This document shows, piece by piece, positions 51,346 through 60,823 of a stretch of 64,000 nucleotides of DNA. The notes beneath the pieces are model-generated. The model ran no database searches. It was not told the DNA's origin and worked only from the letters and a program-made list of their open reading frames with translations. This DNA comes from Zychaea mexicana (taxonomy: Eukaryota > Mucoromycota > Mucoromycetes > Mucorales > Lichtheimiaceae), in contig NW_026516669.1 in the NCBI RefSeq assembly GCF_025766255.1, forward strand, positions 764,903-828,902, read 5' to 3'. The translations under genes were made by a program, and so were the position numbers. Within the stretch, counting starts at the first letter, position 1. Every line of letters starts with the position of its first letter.

Positions 51346-51387
51346 GAGGTGCTTTTCGCCGCGCGCGATGCTCGACAGATGTCTCTC

Positions 51388-51469
51388 CCGATCTTAGCTC
51401 AGTTGGTAGAGCGGGAGACTGTAGTGTACTGTAATCTCTAGGTCACCTGTTCGAATCAGGTAGATCGGA
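51388..51469 (+). tRNA. tRNA-Tyr (GTA) with ~9-nt intron
   Basis: The 7-bp acceptor stem CCGATCT/AGATCGG has discriminator A. The A box TTAGCTCAGTTGG, D-arm GCTC/GAGC and T-arm ACCTGTTCGAATCAGGT are present. The anticodon GTA follows GGAGACT, and a short intron one base 3' of it is typical of eukaryotic tRNA-Tyr. C1-G72 is the eukaryotic tyrosine identity pair. The gene is complete although a LINE abuts its first base. Confidence 0.95.
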
Positions 51470-51497
51470 AAATCTATATCAGCTTCATATATGATGC

Positions 51498-51504
51498 TTT
51501 TTTT
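51498..51504 (+). terminator. Pol III T-run after tRNA-Tyr
   Basis: A seven-T run 29 nt after the tRNA 3' end. A nearer run of four or more T is absent. Confidence 0.6.
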
Positions 51505-52021
51505 ATTGTGAATTTTCTCTTTTTTTTGTGTAACCGTTATGTCAAACGCTTTTGGCCGAAGTAGCGTAGCCAGGGGACAAAAGAAGACGTGTCGAGTCGC
51601 TTTTTAGTAGGTGGATCCATAGCCAATGAGAAAGGATAAGAACAAAGGGTAATCAGAGGATAGAGGAGGGTTGTTAAAAGATACTTTTTATAGCATGTGA
51701 TAGCGTGGCTATTGCTAATAAAGTGCCTCAGCACTTGCCATATGATACAACCATATCATACGATACAATTACGATGCTGTCGAATCACGCCTTCTACTTG
51801 TTGCTTATGTGTTCATTTATATGTTGTCAACGTATTTTAGCGCAGCGGAATTCTGTTGTAATTGTTTGCTGCCTAGCAAAAGTGTTGCGCCGCCAAAACG
51901 GGATAATTAAAGGCCGGTCATTTTTACTACATACTACAACAGAGGGATAATTAAGAGTAAATATGTAGTAAAGATGATTATTGTCTTTACTATGATTTTT
52001 AATCTTCTTCTACATATCATC
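51505..52021. other. Non-coding stretch after tRNA-Tyr
   Basis: No gene or repeat recognised. Short ORFs here lack family features. Confidence 0.4.
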
Positions 52022-52022
52022 T

Positions 52023-52899
52023 TAGGGTTGCAATCTGACCCGCAGGTCAAAACCAACCTGCGGGTTGAGGACGGGTCAATGGGTCGGGTTGATGCTTTTT
52101 TGACCCATAGGTCGACCCAGCCAACCCTTGACCCGACCTGTTGACCCGACCCGTTGACCCGTCGTGACCCATGTATATATATAATATGTATGAGGTACAT
52201 ATATTTAAGTAGTCAATCTTCTTGTTGGGAAACATCATTAGTTGTCAATATGTCTGCTATAGAACTATAGCATAAAACGTACTTAATTCTATTTATTGTG
52301 GGATTATACTTTATATTCAACAGTATGGGATAAGTAAGCTATAAGCAATATATATGATAGGAGTGAAGAAGTAGCAATAGTGCAATAAGAATATACAATA
52401 GACGGTGGCAGTAAGAGACGCGATTTAACAAAAGACAGAAAAGGAATTGAGAAAAGAAAATCGAAGGAAGAAGAAAGAAGTGAAAAGAAAAGGGAAAAGG
52501 GAAAAGGATAAGGGACATATAGGGAAGTCGATTTTCAACCAAACTTTAAATATTATGCTTTCTATAAAGCATGTGAGCCCAAGCGATTTCTTTTGTGATG
52601 GCACAGAACCCTTTACCTTTTAAGAATAATCACTCAAAACGTAGATGTTGCTAGCACTACTAGGAATTTGCGTGCCATCATCTTAGAGAGCTATATATAT
52701 ATGGAGTTTTGCACTTCCAGTGCTCAAGTTCAGGCTGATCGACACTTCCTTCATTACTGCATTGAAATCAGTCTTGACCTGTCAACCCGAGTTTTGACCC
52801 ATCGGGTTGAATGGGTCGGGCCGGGTCAGTGTTTTCTTGATCCATGGGTCAACGGGTCAGACCCTTGACCTGACCCGACCTGTCCAATTGCAACCCCTA
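52023..52899. mobile_element. hAT-like non-autonomous element with GACCCG subterminal arrays
   Basis: Terminal inverted repeats TAGGGTTGCAA / TTGCAACCCCTA fit the hAT terminal consensus (YARNG). Both subterminal regions (52030-52175 and 52775-52890) are packed with GACCC/GGGTC motifs in both orientations, while the middle is AT-rich and non-coding. A target duplication is not convincing (TATCATCT versus ATGATATC). No transposase is present. Confidence 0.75.
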
Positions 52900-53142
52900 A
52901 TGATATCTGAGTATTAAAATTTAATACCTTATTGATACCCCTTATTTTTTGCAGTGATAGTTGAATGTACGACAAAAGGAAAAGTAGCTATGGACTGCAG
53001 CAAGCAAGAAGTATACCAAAGAACGGGGATGGAATCCAAAAAGAAAGTATGTGTTACATGAAAACTATGGCTACGACAATTTACAAAAAAAAATGTAACA
53101 TATATATTATATATATATCTATAGGTTCAGAGTTTCACGAAA
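52900..53142. other. Spacer between hAT-like element and tRNA-His
   Basis: No gene. The A9 run at about 53085 would be a T-run terminator for tRNA-His on the minus strand. Confidence 0.4.
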
Positions 53143-53213
53143 TGCCGTGACCTGGAATCGAACCAGGGTCAGTGCGGCCACAACGCAATGTACTGCCACT
53201 ATACTATCACGGC
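53143..53213 (-). tRNA. tRNA-His (GTG)
   Basis: Read on the minus strand, the acceptor stem GCCGTGA pairs with TCACGGC, discriminator A. The D-arm begins TAGTATAGTGGC, the anticodon segment is TTGTGGC with GTG, and the T-arm is CCTGGTTCGATTCCAGG. Length 71 nt without the G-1 added after transcription. Complete, with its first base directly abutting the 5' end of a LINE. Confidence 0.96.
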
Positions 53214-53330
53214 ATGCTCTCTTTCCCCTATTCCTCATTTTCTTGAAAAATTACCAAATTGAGCGAAAACAACACCAAAACCACCCAAAAACCACCACTT
53301 TCACCAACAAATTCCCCAAAACTCCTAGCA

Positions 53331-55997
53331 ATGATAGCTCCAGCTACACGCACCGTACAGCCAAAAGCAATACAGCGTCATACTCCCCAGCTCAAGCTCG
53401 ACACGCTACTATCTTTATCTGCGAGTAAAAAGCGCATTCGTCAATCGCTCATTCCATCTCGCCCATCTCGAATCCCCTCAGTCAAAAAGAACCGCCTCAA
53501 CACCTCACGCCCCTCACCACCAAATTCACCCTCCGACATGGGCGCAGACCTGCCAGTCAGAAAAATACGCCAAACAACGAAACCAAAGCCCTATTCAGCA
53601 GGCAATACAGCTGAAGAAAAAGAAAAAACCATGGTCAACCAAAAAGGCCTTTTGCAAAAAGAACAGCTTGCTACTAATTTTAGTGTACAGTTCGGAGCTG
53701 ATTTCACTAGCACCCAGGCCAATATTGCCTGTCCCACCTGCAAGACTCTAGGTAACATCGTGCTTGCACAGGATACTAACGCCTTGTATGAGCCCCCTGC
53801 CCCAATGTTACACTGCAATAATTGCAATGGCCATTTTGGTCATCTCCCCTTTGTAGCCGCCATTGCTGATGCTAAGCAACAGATGGCACAGGAACCCCAA
53901 CAGCAGCAGCAAGAATGGGTAGGGATCCGCACGGTTCGGTTCGGTTCGGTTCTTAAAGGGAACCGAACCGAACCGTCTAAAGCAAGAACCGAACCGACTA
54001 GAACCGACGAGAACCGTAGAACCGAAGAATCGAACCGAAGAACCGAACCCATTACGTATATAAAAAAGGCAAGATTCGGTATCTTTAAATGAAAGCTGAT
54101 GTGTGTGTTCAAATGTCGCGGTATACTTGAATACTGCAGTAAAAAAGAATAGTTTATTATTGTACATTGAACAGCGATCTCAAAATGAATAAGAGAAACA
54201 GAGTGTAAACATTCTCATACGATGTGGGTCATTGCATGGTTAAAAGATTGAAGCACAGTTTTTACAAAAAAAAGTGGAGCTTATAGTACTTACTTAGAGC
54301 GACTTAGTATTACTAGTACAATATGTTATCGTAACATTGGAGGAATTGAACCACAACCGGCAGTACATACAGCTGCTGTGTCTCTACGTGTGAGTAGTGT
54401 ATAGTGTCTCATAAAAGGCAAAGGGTGAATGGGTAAGATAATTCTGTTATGAGCCCCAGAATGCGCAATCTCAAACGGAATGCACAAACTTGATAAAACT
54501 GAGTAAAGTAGTACGTCATGGAGAAAAATGCATTGTGGGTAGCAAAGTAGAGGAACAAGTAATGATGTGCGTCATGGGCGGAGAAAGCAAGCTGCCGTCA
54601 GAAGAAGTGTTTTTTTATTTTTTTCTCTTCTCTTCTTTACTATTTTTTACTCCCTTCTGCTTTTGCAGGTTTTGTTAAGTTTTTCAATAAAGTATGGCTT
54701 GCAAATACACTACTTCGTGGTCTTTTCGGAATAACATTGTTCGTAACTTCCATTATAGCCTACTTTATACTAATTACCAAAATCGCTGATTGCAATCTTC
54801 TGCCTCTCGGTTCTTCGGTTCTACTTATACAGAACCGGTTCGGTTCCGGTTCGGTTCTTGACAGGAACCGAACCGTATTTTCTCGGTTTCGGTTCGGTTC
54901 GGTTCCGGTTCTACGGTTCTGATACGGATCCCTAAGAATGGGCAGAGGATATGCCCGAACAGGTAACAGAAGGCATGGACACCTTCATCCATGACTTCCC
55001 CCAGTTGCCAGAATATTTGCAGGCCATCCATAAGCGCCTTGACAAGCATGACGAGCAGTTTGCGGAAATTGCTGCCCTCCGTGAACAGGTATCACAACTG
55101 ACCGATACTAATAAAAAGTTGCAGCTACAGAATGCGGCACTGGAGCAAGAGCTTGCACTTTTGCGCGGTCAAAAAACAGCCGCAGCTAGTGGATCATCAG
55201 CATCCAAATACGCCACTACTTCATCACCCGCAGCACCTAGTGATAAGCCTGCTTCCACCACACCCTCGAACCCCCAACAACAACAACGATCATCGCCACC
55301 TCCAACAACTACCACCACCACGGTATCCTACGCACAAATGGCAGCACGAAAGGTTGGCCCTAAAAAGCCTTCCACTCGCCAAGTGCGCGCTGTAGCTCGT
55401 CGCCTCGCCCCCACGTCCGAAAGTGGATTTAAATTTATCTACCTTCACTAGAAGCATCGTATGACAATCAAGCAGCTGCGTAACACCCTGCGCCAGCTAA
55501 AAATAGACAACTCCCGTGTTTTGGATATCCATTTTCCAGACCGTGGTGTAGCAGGTATCCTAATCCACAATGACTTTGAAGTAGAATTTGTAGCAGCCCT
55601 CAACTGTAGAGAACTAGAACCCTATGATGATTTTGATCCAAAGAGCCCTTCTGTTGTGCGTGATCCTGCTTTTGTAGAGAAAACGGTTGAAGAACGAACT
55701 AACCAAGCTGCCACTCTTTTCCGTAACACTTGCCTCCGCGCTATTAACTTTGTTAAAACCCGCCACATCAAAGTAGCTATAGCCCGTAGCTTCTGTCAAC
55801 AGCAATGGATCACCGACAAAGATGTTGAGGAGTGCTTAGCACCCCCAAAAACAGACGATGATGCCACCAACTCTCCCGCCACTAACAATGCAGCAGCATT
55901 GCTGCAACCACAATCCCCCTCCTCTCAACAGAACGATGATGAGGATATGGATGATGCCTCAACAACCTCCGAATCCGACACCACCACCCAACAATAA
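53331..55997 (+). pseudogene. ORF1 of tRNA-His LINE, split by a hAT element and one stop
   Basis: The N-terminal part (from ATG 53331) has basic IPSRPSRIPSVKKNRLNTSR and a possible zinc ribbon (CPTCKT...HCNNCNGH). The hAT insertion (53920-54934 plus duplication) interrupts it after QQQQQEW. The frame resumes with a coiled coil (LREQVSQLTDTNKKLQLQNA). A TAG at 55449-55451 lies where the relative has a sense codon. The conserved domain follows (DNSRVLDIHFPDRGVAGILI). The stop at 55997 is 5 nt before the ORF2 ATG. Confidence 0.85.
53920..54934. mobile_element. hAT-type non-autonomous element with GAACCG arrays
   Basis: A 1,015-bp element with TIRs TAGGGATCCG / CGGATCCCTA and an exact 8-bp target duplication AGAATGGG (53912-53919 and 54935-54942), the hallmark of hAT transposition. 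Subterminal regions (53930-54050 and 54800-54920) are dense GGTTCGGTTC / GAACCGAACC arrays. The interior is non-coding, apart from a decayed tRNA-like patch near 54330-54400. It is inserted in LINE ORF1, and removing it restores the frame. Confidence 0.92.
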
Positions 55998-56002
55998 TAA
56001 TC

Positions 56003-59000
56003 ATGAGTAATATTAACAATATAGATAATAATATTACGATTACTTTATGGAATGCCAATGGGCTCGAAAAACAACTCATTAATACCGCTACTTCCCTACT
56101 CTCAACATCCACCCTCATCTTTTTAACCGAAACCTGGCTTTTGTCACCAAGCAGGTACCCCACAGACTGGAAACAGTATCATACATATAGTAAGAAAGTA
56201 GATAACTCCTATCGCGGGTCGATGGGAGTGTCTCTTTAGTTCACCCCGATTGCCCTTACCCTGTCACAGTTCTCCCAAACTCTTCCCCCTATATATTAAC
56301 TTGTCAAGTCGCAAACACCCTCATCCACTGTCTATATTTACCCCCCGATGGCCATGGCACTTTAAGTGACACTGCTGCCATCGATATTCTAAATGATCTC
56401 CCACTTACTACTAACACATCCCAAAACACTATAATTTGCGGTGACCTCAATGCTCGTCATGCGTCATTTGGGGATCACTCCTCCACTAACCGAGGCTATG
56501 CCTTGAATAACTTCCTCATTGAACACGGTCTAGAATGCCTCAATAGCTCCTTAGCATGTGGACAGTATACGTATATTTCACGAGATGCAGCTCAATCCCG
56601 CAAAAGCATCGTTGATCTTTTTATAGCAGATAGCCCTCTAGATGATGCCACTATGTTTGTTGATACCGACATTGACCTCAACTCGGATCATAAACCAGTC
56701 AGTCTCTCTTTCCGCCTTCCCTCTTCTATCCCCCTAATTCCGCCACCAAATCATCCAAGACAGCTATAGAAGCTCAGCCGTCTTGCTGATCCAAAATACC
56801 TGGAAAAGTATCTCGCCAAATGCAATGCTAACCTTGAACTTGTCCGACAGTCCATCCAGCTTGCCTTAGATAGTGATACTATCCAACCGGATTTGGATCA
56901 ACTAGCAGCAGATTTGACATCAGCAATCCACTCCTCACTAAATCAATCTGTAGAGGTGCAAAATAGGTAACAAGTGGTTTTGGAATGATGACCTAGAAAC
57001 AGCATTCCGGGATCGAGAGCATTGTTATCGGCAGTGGACCCGTAGTGATGGCCTAGCACGAGCATCATGGTATGACAAGCATCAAATCGCCGTAAAAAAG
57101 TTCAAATCCCTCGTACGGCAACGTAAGTATCAGACGTGGAAGGAATTTTGCCACCGTCTTGCCACAGATGACTTTTCTCGTACCACAGCAACCATCAAAC
57201 GGATCCGCCACCACCGTACCAAGAGCCCCACGTTTACCGATCCAGCAGGACCTGAAGTAGCTGCCAATAAAATGGCACGTCATTTAGAAACGGTTTATGC
57301 TGGTCAATTTCTGCCCAATATACGTGCTGGATCACCGCCTCGTCCTTCTGGCCCACACGACATAGATGATGATTGCCCCTTTACCATCGAATCTGTAGAA
57401 AATGCACTAACCTCGGTAGCTAGAAGAAATGCCCCGGGTCTTGATCATCTCCGTGCTGAAATGCTGTCACCTATTGTTTCTTTGCTTTCCCCCATCCTCA
57501 CACAGCTATACCAACTCTGCTGGCGCTGGTCTTATACACCGGTGGCATGGCGAGTTGCACAGGTAATCCCGTTGCATAAGAAAGGTGATACCACTGATCC
57601 TGCAAACTATCGACCCATTAGCTTGACTTCGGTCTTGCGAAAAGTCATGGAAATTTGTATCACACCTTCCCTTCACACAGCTTCCCCCCCATTGGATCTG
57701 GCCCAAGAAGGTGGTTTCCGTCCCCAACGCAGTGCCTTGGATCAAGCTCTCTGCCTGCATGAACTTGCTGTCCGCCACCGCCGCGCAACTGGTCAAGACC
57801 TGGTTATTGCCTTTTTGGATATCAAGTCTGCCTATGACACTGTCGACCGCGCTATTATCTGGCGTGCTCTTGAGTGTGATGCTCCACCTGCTCTCCTTGG
57901 ATTGTTGCAAAGTCTATTCGACGATGTATACATTGAAGTCCTAATTGCTGGCACCGTCTCCCGCCATTTCTCTCCTCGCACTGGTGTCCTTCAAGGCTCC
58001 ATCCTCTCCCCCCATCTATATTCTCTTTATATTAATTCTCTTCCAGCTATGCTGCGCGAACCATTATACACCTCAGACTCTGAACACGAAAGTGACACTG
58101 ATTTTCTCCCCTCTCCTCCCCTCTCTTATAGTCAAGCCTCTCAACCAATTGCGGGCCACTGGATCAATGCACTTCTATACGCCGACGACGTTGCCATTAT
58201 TGCCACTCCCGATACCATGCCTCGACTCCTTGCACGTGCAGAACGACACTCACTACAACATGGATATCGCTGGAATCCAGCAAAATGCATCATCATCAAC
58301 TCGTCACCAACCGCCACCACCTTCACCCTCTACAACCAACCGATCACCAGTGCCTCATCCTTTGTTTACCTGGGCATCCCCTTTAACATCGATGGTGCAA
58401 TTGATGCAGGCTTGCTCATACAACGCAACACCACCAGCACCCTCGCAGCAATGCGTGTATTACACCAACTTGGTTGCAGTCCTGCAGGTTTTCCTCGCCA
58501 CCTCGCCGTCCGCTTATACAAAACATTCATACGCCCAAAGTTCGAATACGGTCTCGCGATCACCCGCTTCCTCAAACGCGAAGTCGACCAACTGAACCGC
58601 GCACAAGACAACTGCCTACGAATGCTCTTTGGTGGCCACAGCAAAGCCTCAACCATTGTCTTCCGCCACATGGCCGACCTCCCCACCATGGGTGAAAGGA
58701 TCACCATCCTCGGTACCAAGTTTCTCCTGCGCTTGCAGTTCTTGCCTGATGACGCACTCCTGCCGATTCTTGCACCTGCTACCACCAACAAACGTTTCCA
58801 CTTGCTTCCTAAGCTTAAACAAAATAAGCTATGGCTCGCTCTTCCAGAACCACGGGACTCTCTCCCTGCTGGCGCTTATAAATCAGCTGTACGGGATATG
58901 CGCTTGGAACACTTGGCCCGCCGCCGTAATGCCAACCACGGTGGTATCCTCATCTCTGCTTGTCGTCTGGATCTTGGTGTTGATCCAATCTTGTGGCTTC

Positions 59001-59536
59001 CCATGACTTCAAGGGAAAGGAGTCGACTCATCCGCTGGCGGATGGGTTGGCTTCCTGGCAAACCTCAGCAATGTTTCAATTGTTTTGACAACCGCACCAG
59101 CCGCCATCATCTCATTCACTGCTTGGATGCTGCTACTCGCCTCGGTGTTGATCCAGCAGTTGAGCCCAATGTCATCGACCACCTTCTGAACTGTGTTCCT
59201 CGCCGCCAACCCCGCGCTCAAAAACATGACGCACCACCATCCTCTGCCACTATCTTCTGGTCCACTCACTGGCCTGCCGTTGCCAAGTTGATGTTGGACA
59301 TTGACATCCTCTGTCATCCTGAAGAGGATTTCACAGCAGCAGCAGACGACCCAGAACTCGGCCAGCAATTTCTGAAATGGCTCGACAACCGCCTTCCACC
59401 ACCATCACCGTCACCTGATTCCAATTCCACCATTTTCACCAATTCCGCCGATTTCACCGATCTCCATCTTGATTCCGCTACCACCATCACCAACATTCCT
59501 GAAGTGATTGATCCTTTGGTCCCTCTTGGCGAGTAG
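56003..59536 (+). pseudogene. ORF2 of tRNA-His LINE (APE-RT), broken in the first third
   Basis: The APE domain is split by a stop near 56237 and frameshifts: NANGLEKQLINTAT, FLTETWLLSPSRYPTDWKQY, then NSDHKPVSLSF near 56690, which keeps the SDH motif. Further breaks lie near 56770 and 56970. From 57272 a 754-codon frame is intact: ARRNAPGLDHLRAEMLSPIV, GDTTDPANYRPISLTSVLRK, AFLDIKSAYDTVDR, GVLQGSILSPHLY, ALLYADDVAIIA, and a C-terminal CFNCFDNRTSRHHLIHC cluster. It ends VIDPLVPLGE. Same domain order as the tRNA-Tyr ORF2. Confidence 0.9.
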
Positions 59537-59872
59537 GTAAGCTCCATATATATTATTAATATCCAAAAAAGAAAAAAAGAAAAAAAAACCGAAAAAGCAG
59601 AAAACAACAAAAAAAGGAAAGAAAAAATACAAAAAAAAAAAAAACTATCTTTTATCTCCCCCTTCCCAACGAATTTTCTACCACTCTTCTGTGATACCGC
59701 TCACTTGTCTCCCCCCTTCCAATACCCAAATTAACTTTTTTCCCTCATACGTCCGTGCACCAGAGGTTTTTTTATGCAGCTAGCTGTGACACCACCATTG
59801 TTCTTTCATTTGGGCGAGCATATGTCAACTTCTTGACGCAGCTCATTATTGCCCTTTAATAAAACACTTTCA

Positions 59873-59888
59873 ACTATACTATCACGGC
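59873..59888 (-). repeat. 16-nt tRNA-His 5' fragment (target-site duplication)
   Basis: On the plus strand this reads ACTATACTATCACGGC, identical to 53198-53213 (tRNA-His nucleotides 16-1). It directly follows the LINE 3' end. The first A may belong to the LINE tail, in which case the duplication is nucleotides 1-15. Confidence 0.95.
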
Positions 59889-59941
59889 TTCCCGAAGTGT
59901 TTGATCCTTTGGTCCCACTTGGCAAGTAGGTAAGCTCCATT
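59889..59941 (+). mobile_element. 5'-truncated older tRNA-His LINE fragment (ORF2 3' end)
   Basis: CCCGAAGTGTTTGATCCTTT and the following bases through AGTAGGTAAGCTCCAT match the ORF2 terminus at 59495-59548 with a few substitutions, including the stop codon. It starts immediately after the tRNA fragment, so it is an earlier, 5'-truncated insertion at the same tRNA-His site. Confidence 0.85.
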
Positions 59942-59964
59942 TATCACTGGAGTTGGCAAGCGAT

Positions 59965-60060
59965 GTCAGAGGCACTGAAAGCATACTGAAAGCGGTACTT
60001 TCAGAGTGCTTTCAGAGTGCTTTCATGATGGCTTTCAGAGTACTTTCAGAGTATTCTGAA
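59965..60060. repeat. Short CTTTCAGAGT / CTGAAAGC repeat cluster
   Basis: Two CTGAAAGC copies are followed by about five spaced CTTTCAG copies, mostly CTTTCAGAGT, within 100 bp. They may be the 3' UTR tail of the older LINE or the end of another small element. No matching opposite terminus was found. Confidence 0.6.
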
Positions 60061-60823
60061 TGACCGTTTTGTTTATAGGTAATACACGTCTCCTACATGC
60101 CATTCATAGCTTCTTACTGGTTGGGGAGATGTTTAAGCGACACAATGACATTGGTGAGTTCGTGGCTTCCTATACATTAAGGCTTGCTAATGATTCGTTG
60201 GGAGAAACAAACTTCCATTCCCTTTATCTAATTCTATTTGCTCAAAAACTACTCATACATCCCTTTTCATTTGCTCAAAATTACTCACACATGTATATAG
60301 TATATTGCTCAAATGTGCATATAGCCAATGATAGTAATTTATTAGACCACACGGCACTGACGGTGACGCGTCAGCACAGGTAGTAAAAAAAGGATGGAAT
60401 AATAGTATACAAAAAATAGTAGGGGAAAAAAATACAAAAGAAAAGCCATATAGAAACTATTCAATAAACTACACATGCTGATGGTATTCAAAAAGCAGCA
60501 GTGGAGGCTAACTGGAAAGTCTTTATATTTATTTTATTTTATAAATCTTTATATTTTCATATTAATCATTATAACCGAATGAATTCATTTTGTCCAAAAA
60601 ATAAATTTAAACTCAATTACTTTAATATTTTGGCAATATCATTTTGTGTTTAGTGCGGGTCCGGACTCAGGTCCACAGCATAGCGGGGACCCAATCTTGA
60701 TATCCTGGAAAAAAAAAGAATTTTCGAAGCTTCGCCACTTTTCTTTTGTCAGGCACATCTGTCAGATTCCGTTTCCTTCATCTCATTTCCATTCCTCATT
60801 AAATCGTTCACTATCTTAACAAC
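60061..60823. other. AT-rich non-coding stretch before the Crypton
   Basis: No gene seen. A GC-rich patch with GGGTCC...GGACCC symmetry (about 60656-60693) lies 130 bp upstream of the recombinase ATG and could be a promoter or element terminus. Confidence 0.4.

Larger units (their letters stand above)
45777..51387 (-). mobile_element. tRNA-Tyr LINE, copy 3 (adjacent to the tRNA gene)
   Basis: The full-length third copy has its 5' end abutting the first nucleotide of the intact tRNA-Tyr gene and its 3' end joined to the 15-nt fragment at 45762-45776. ORF1 is open. ORF2 has six single-base losses relative to copies 1 and 2. By insertion order it should be the youngest of the three. Confidence 0.92.
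53214..59872 (+). mobile_element. tRNA-His LINE (second, diverged family)
   Basis: A plus-strand non-LTR retrotransposon whose 5' end abuts tRNA-His nucleotide 1, arranged head-to-head with the tRNA. Its 3' end (element sense AACACTTTCA) is followed by a duplicate of the first 16 nt of the tRNA (59873-59888). ORF1 (split by a 1-kb hAT element) and ORF2 (several breaks) are homologous to, but strongly diverged from, those of the tRNA-Tyr LINE. The roughly 335-bp 3' UTR is A-rich around 59560-59645. Confidence 0.92.

Noticed and set aside
54326..54420. tRNA-like patch (minus-strand GGTTGTGGTTCAATTCC) inside the GAACCG hAT element
   Set aside because: The T-stem does not pair properly and no acceptor stem can be formed; at best a decayed remnant, so not called as a tRNA.
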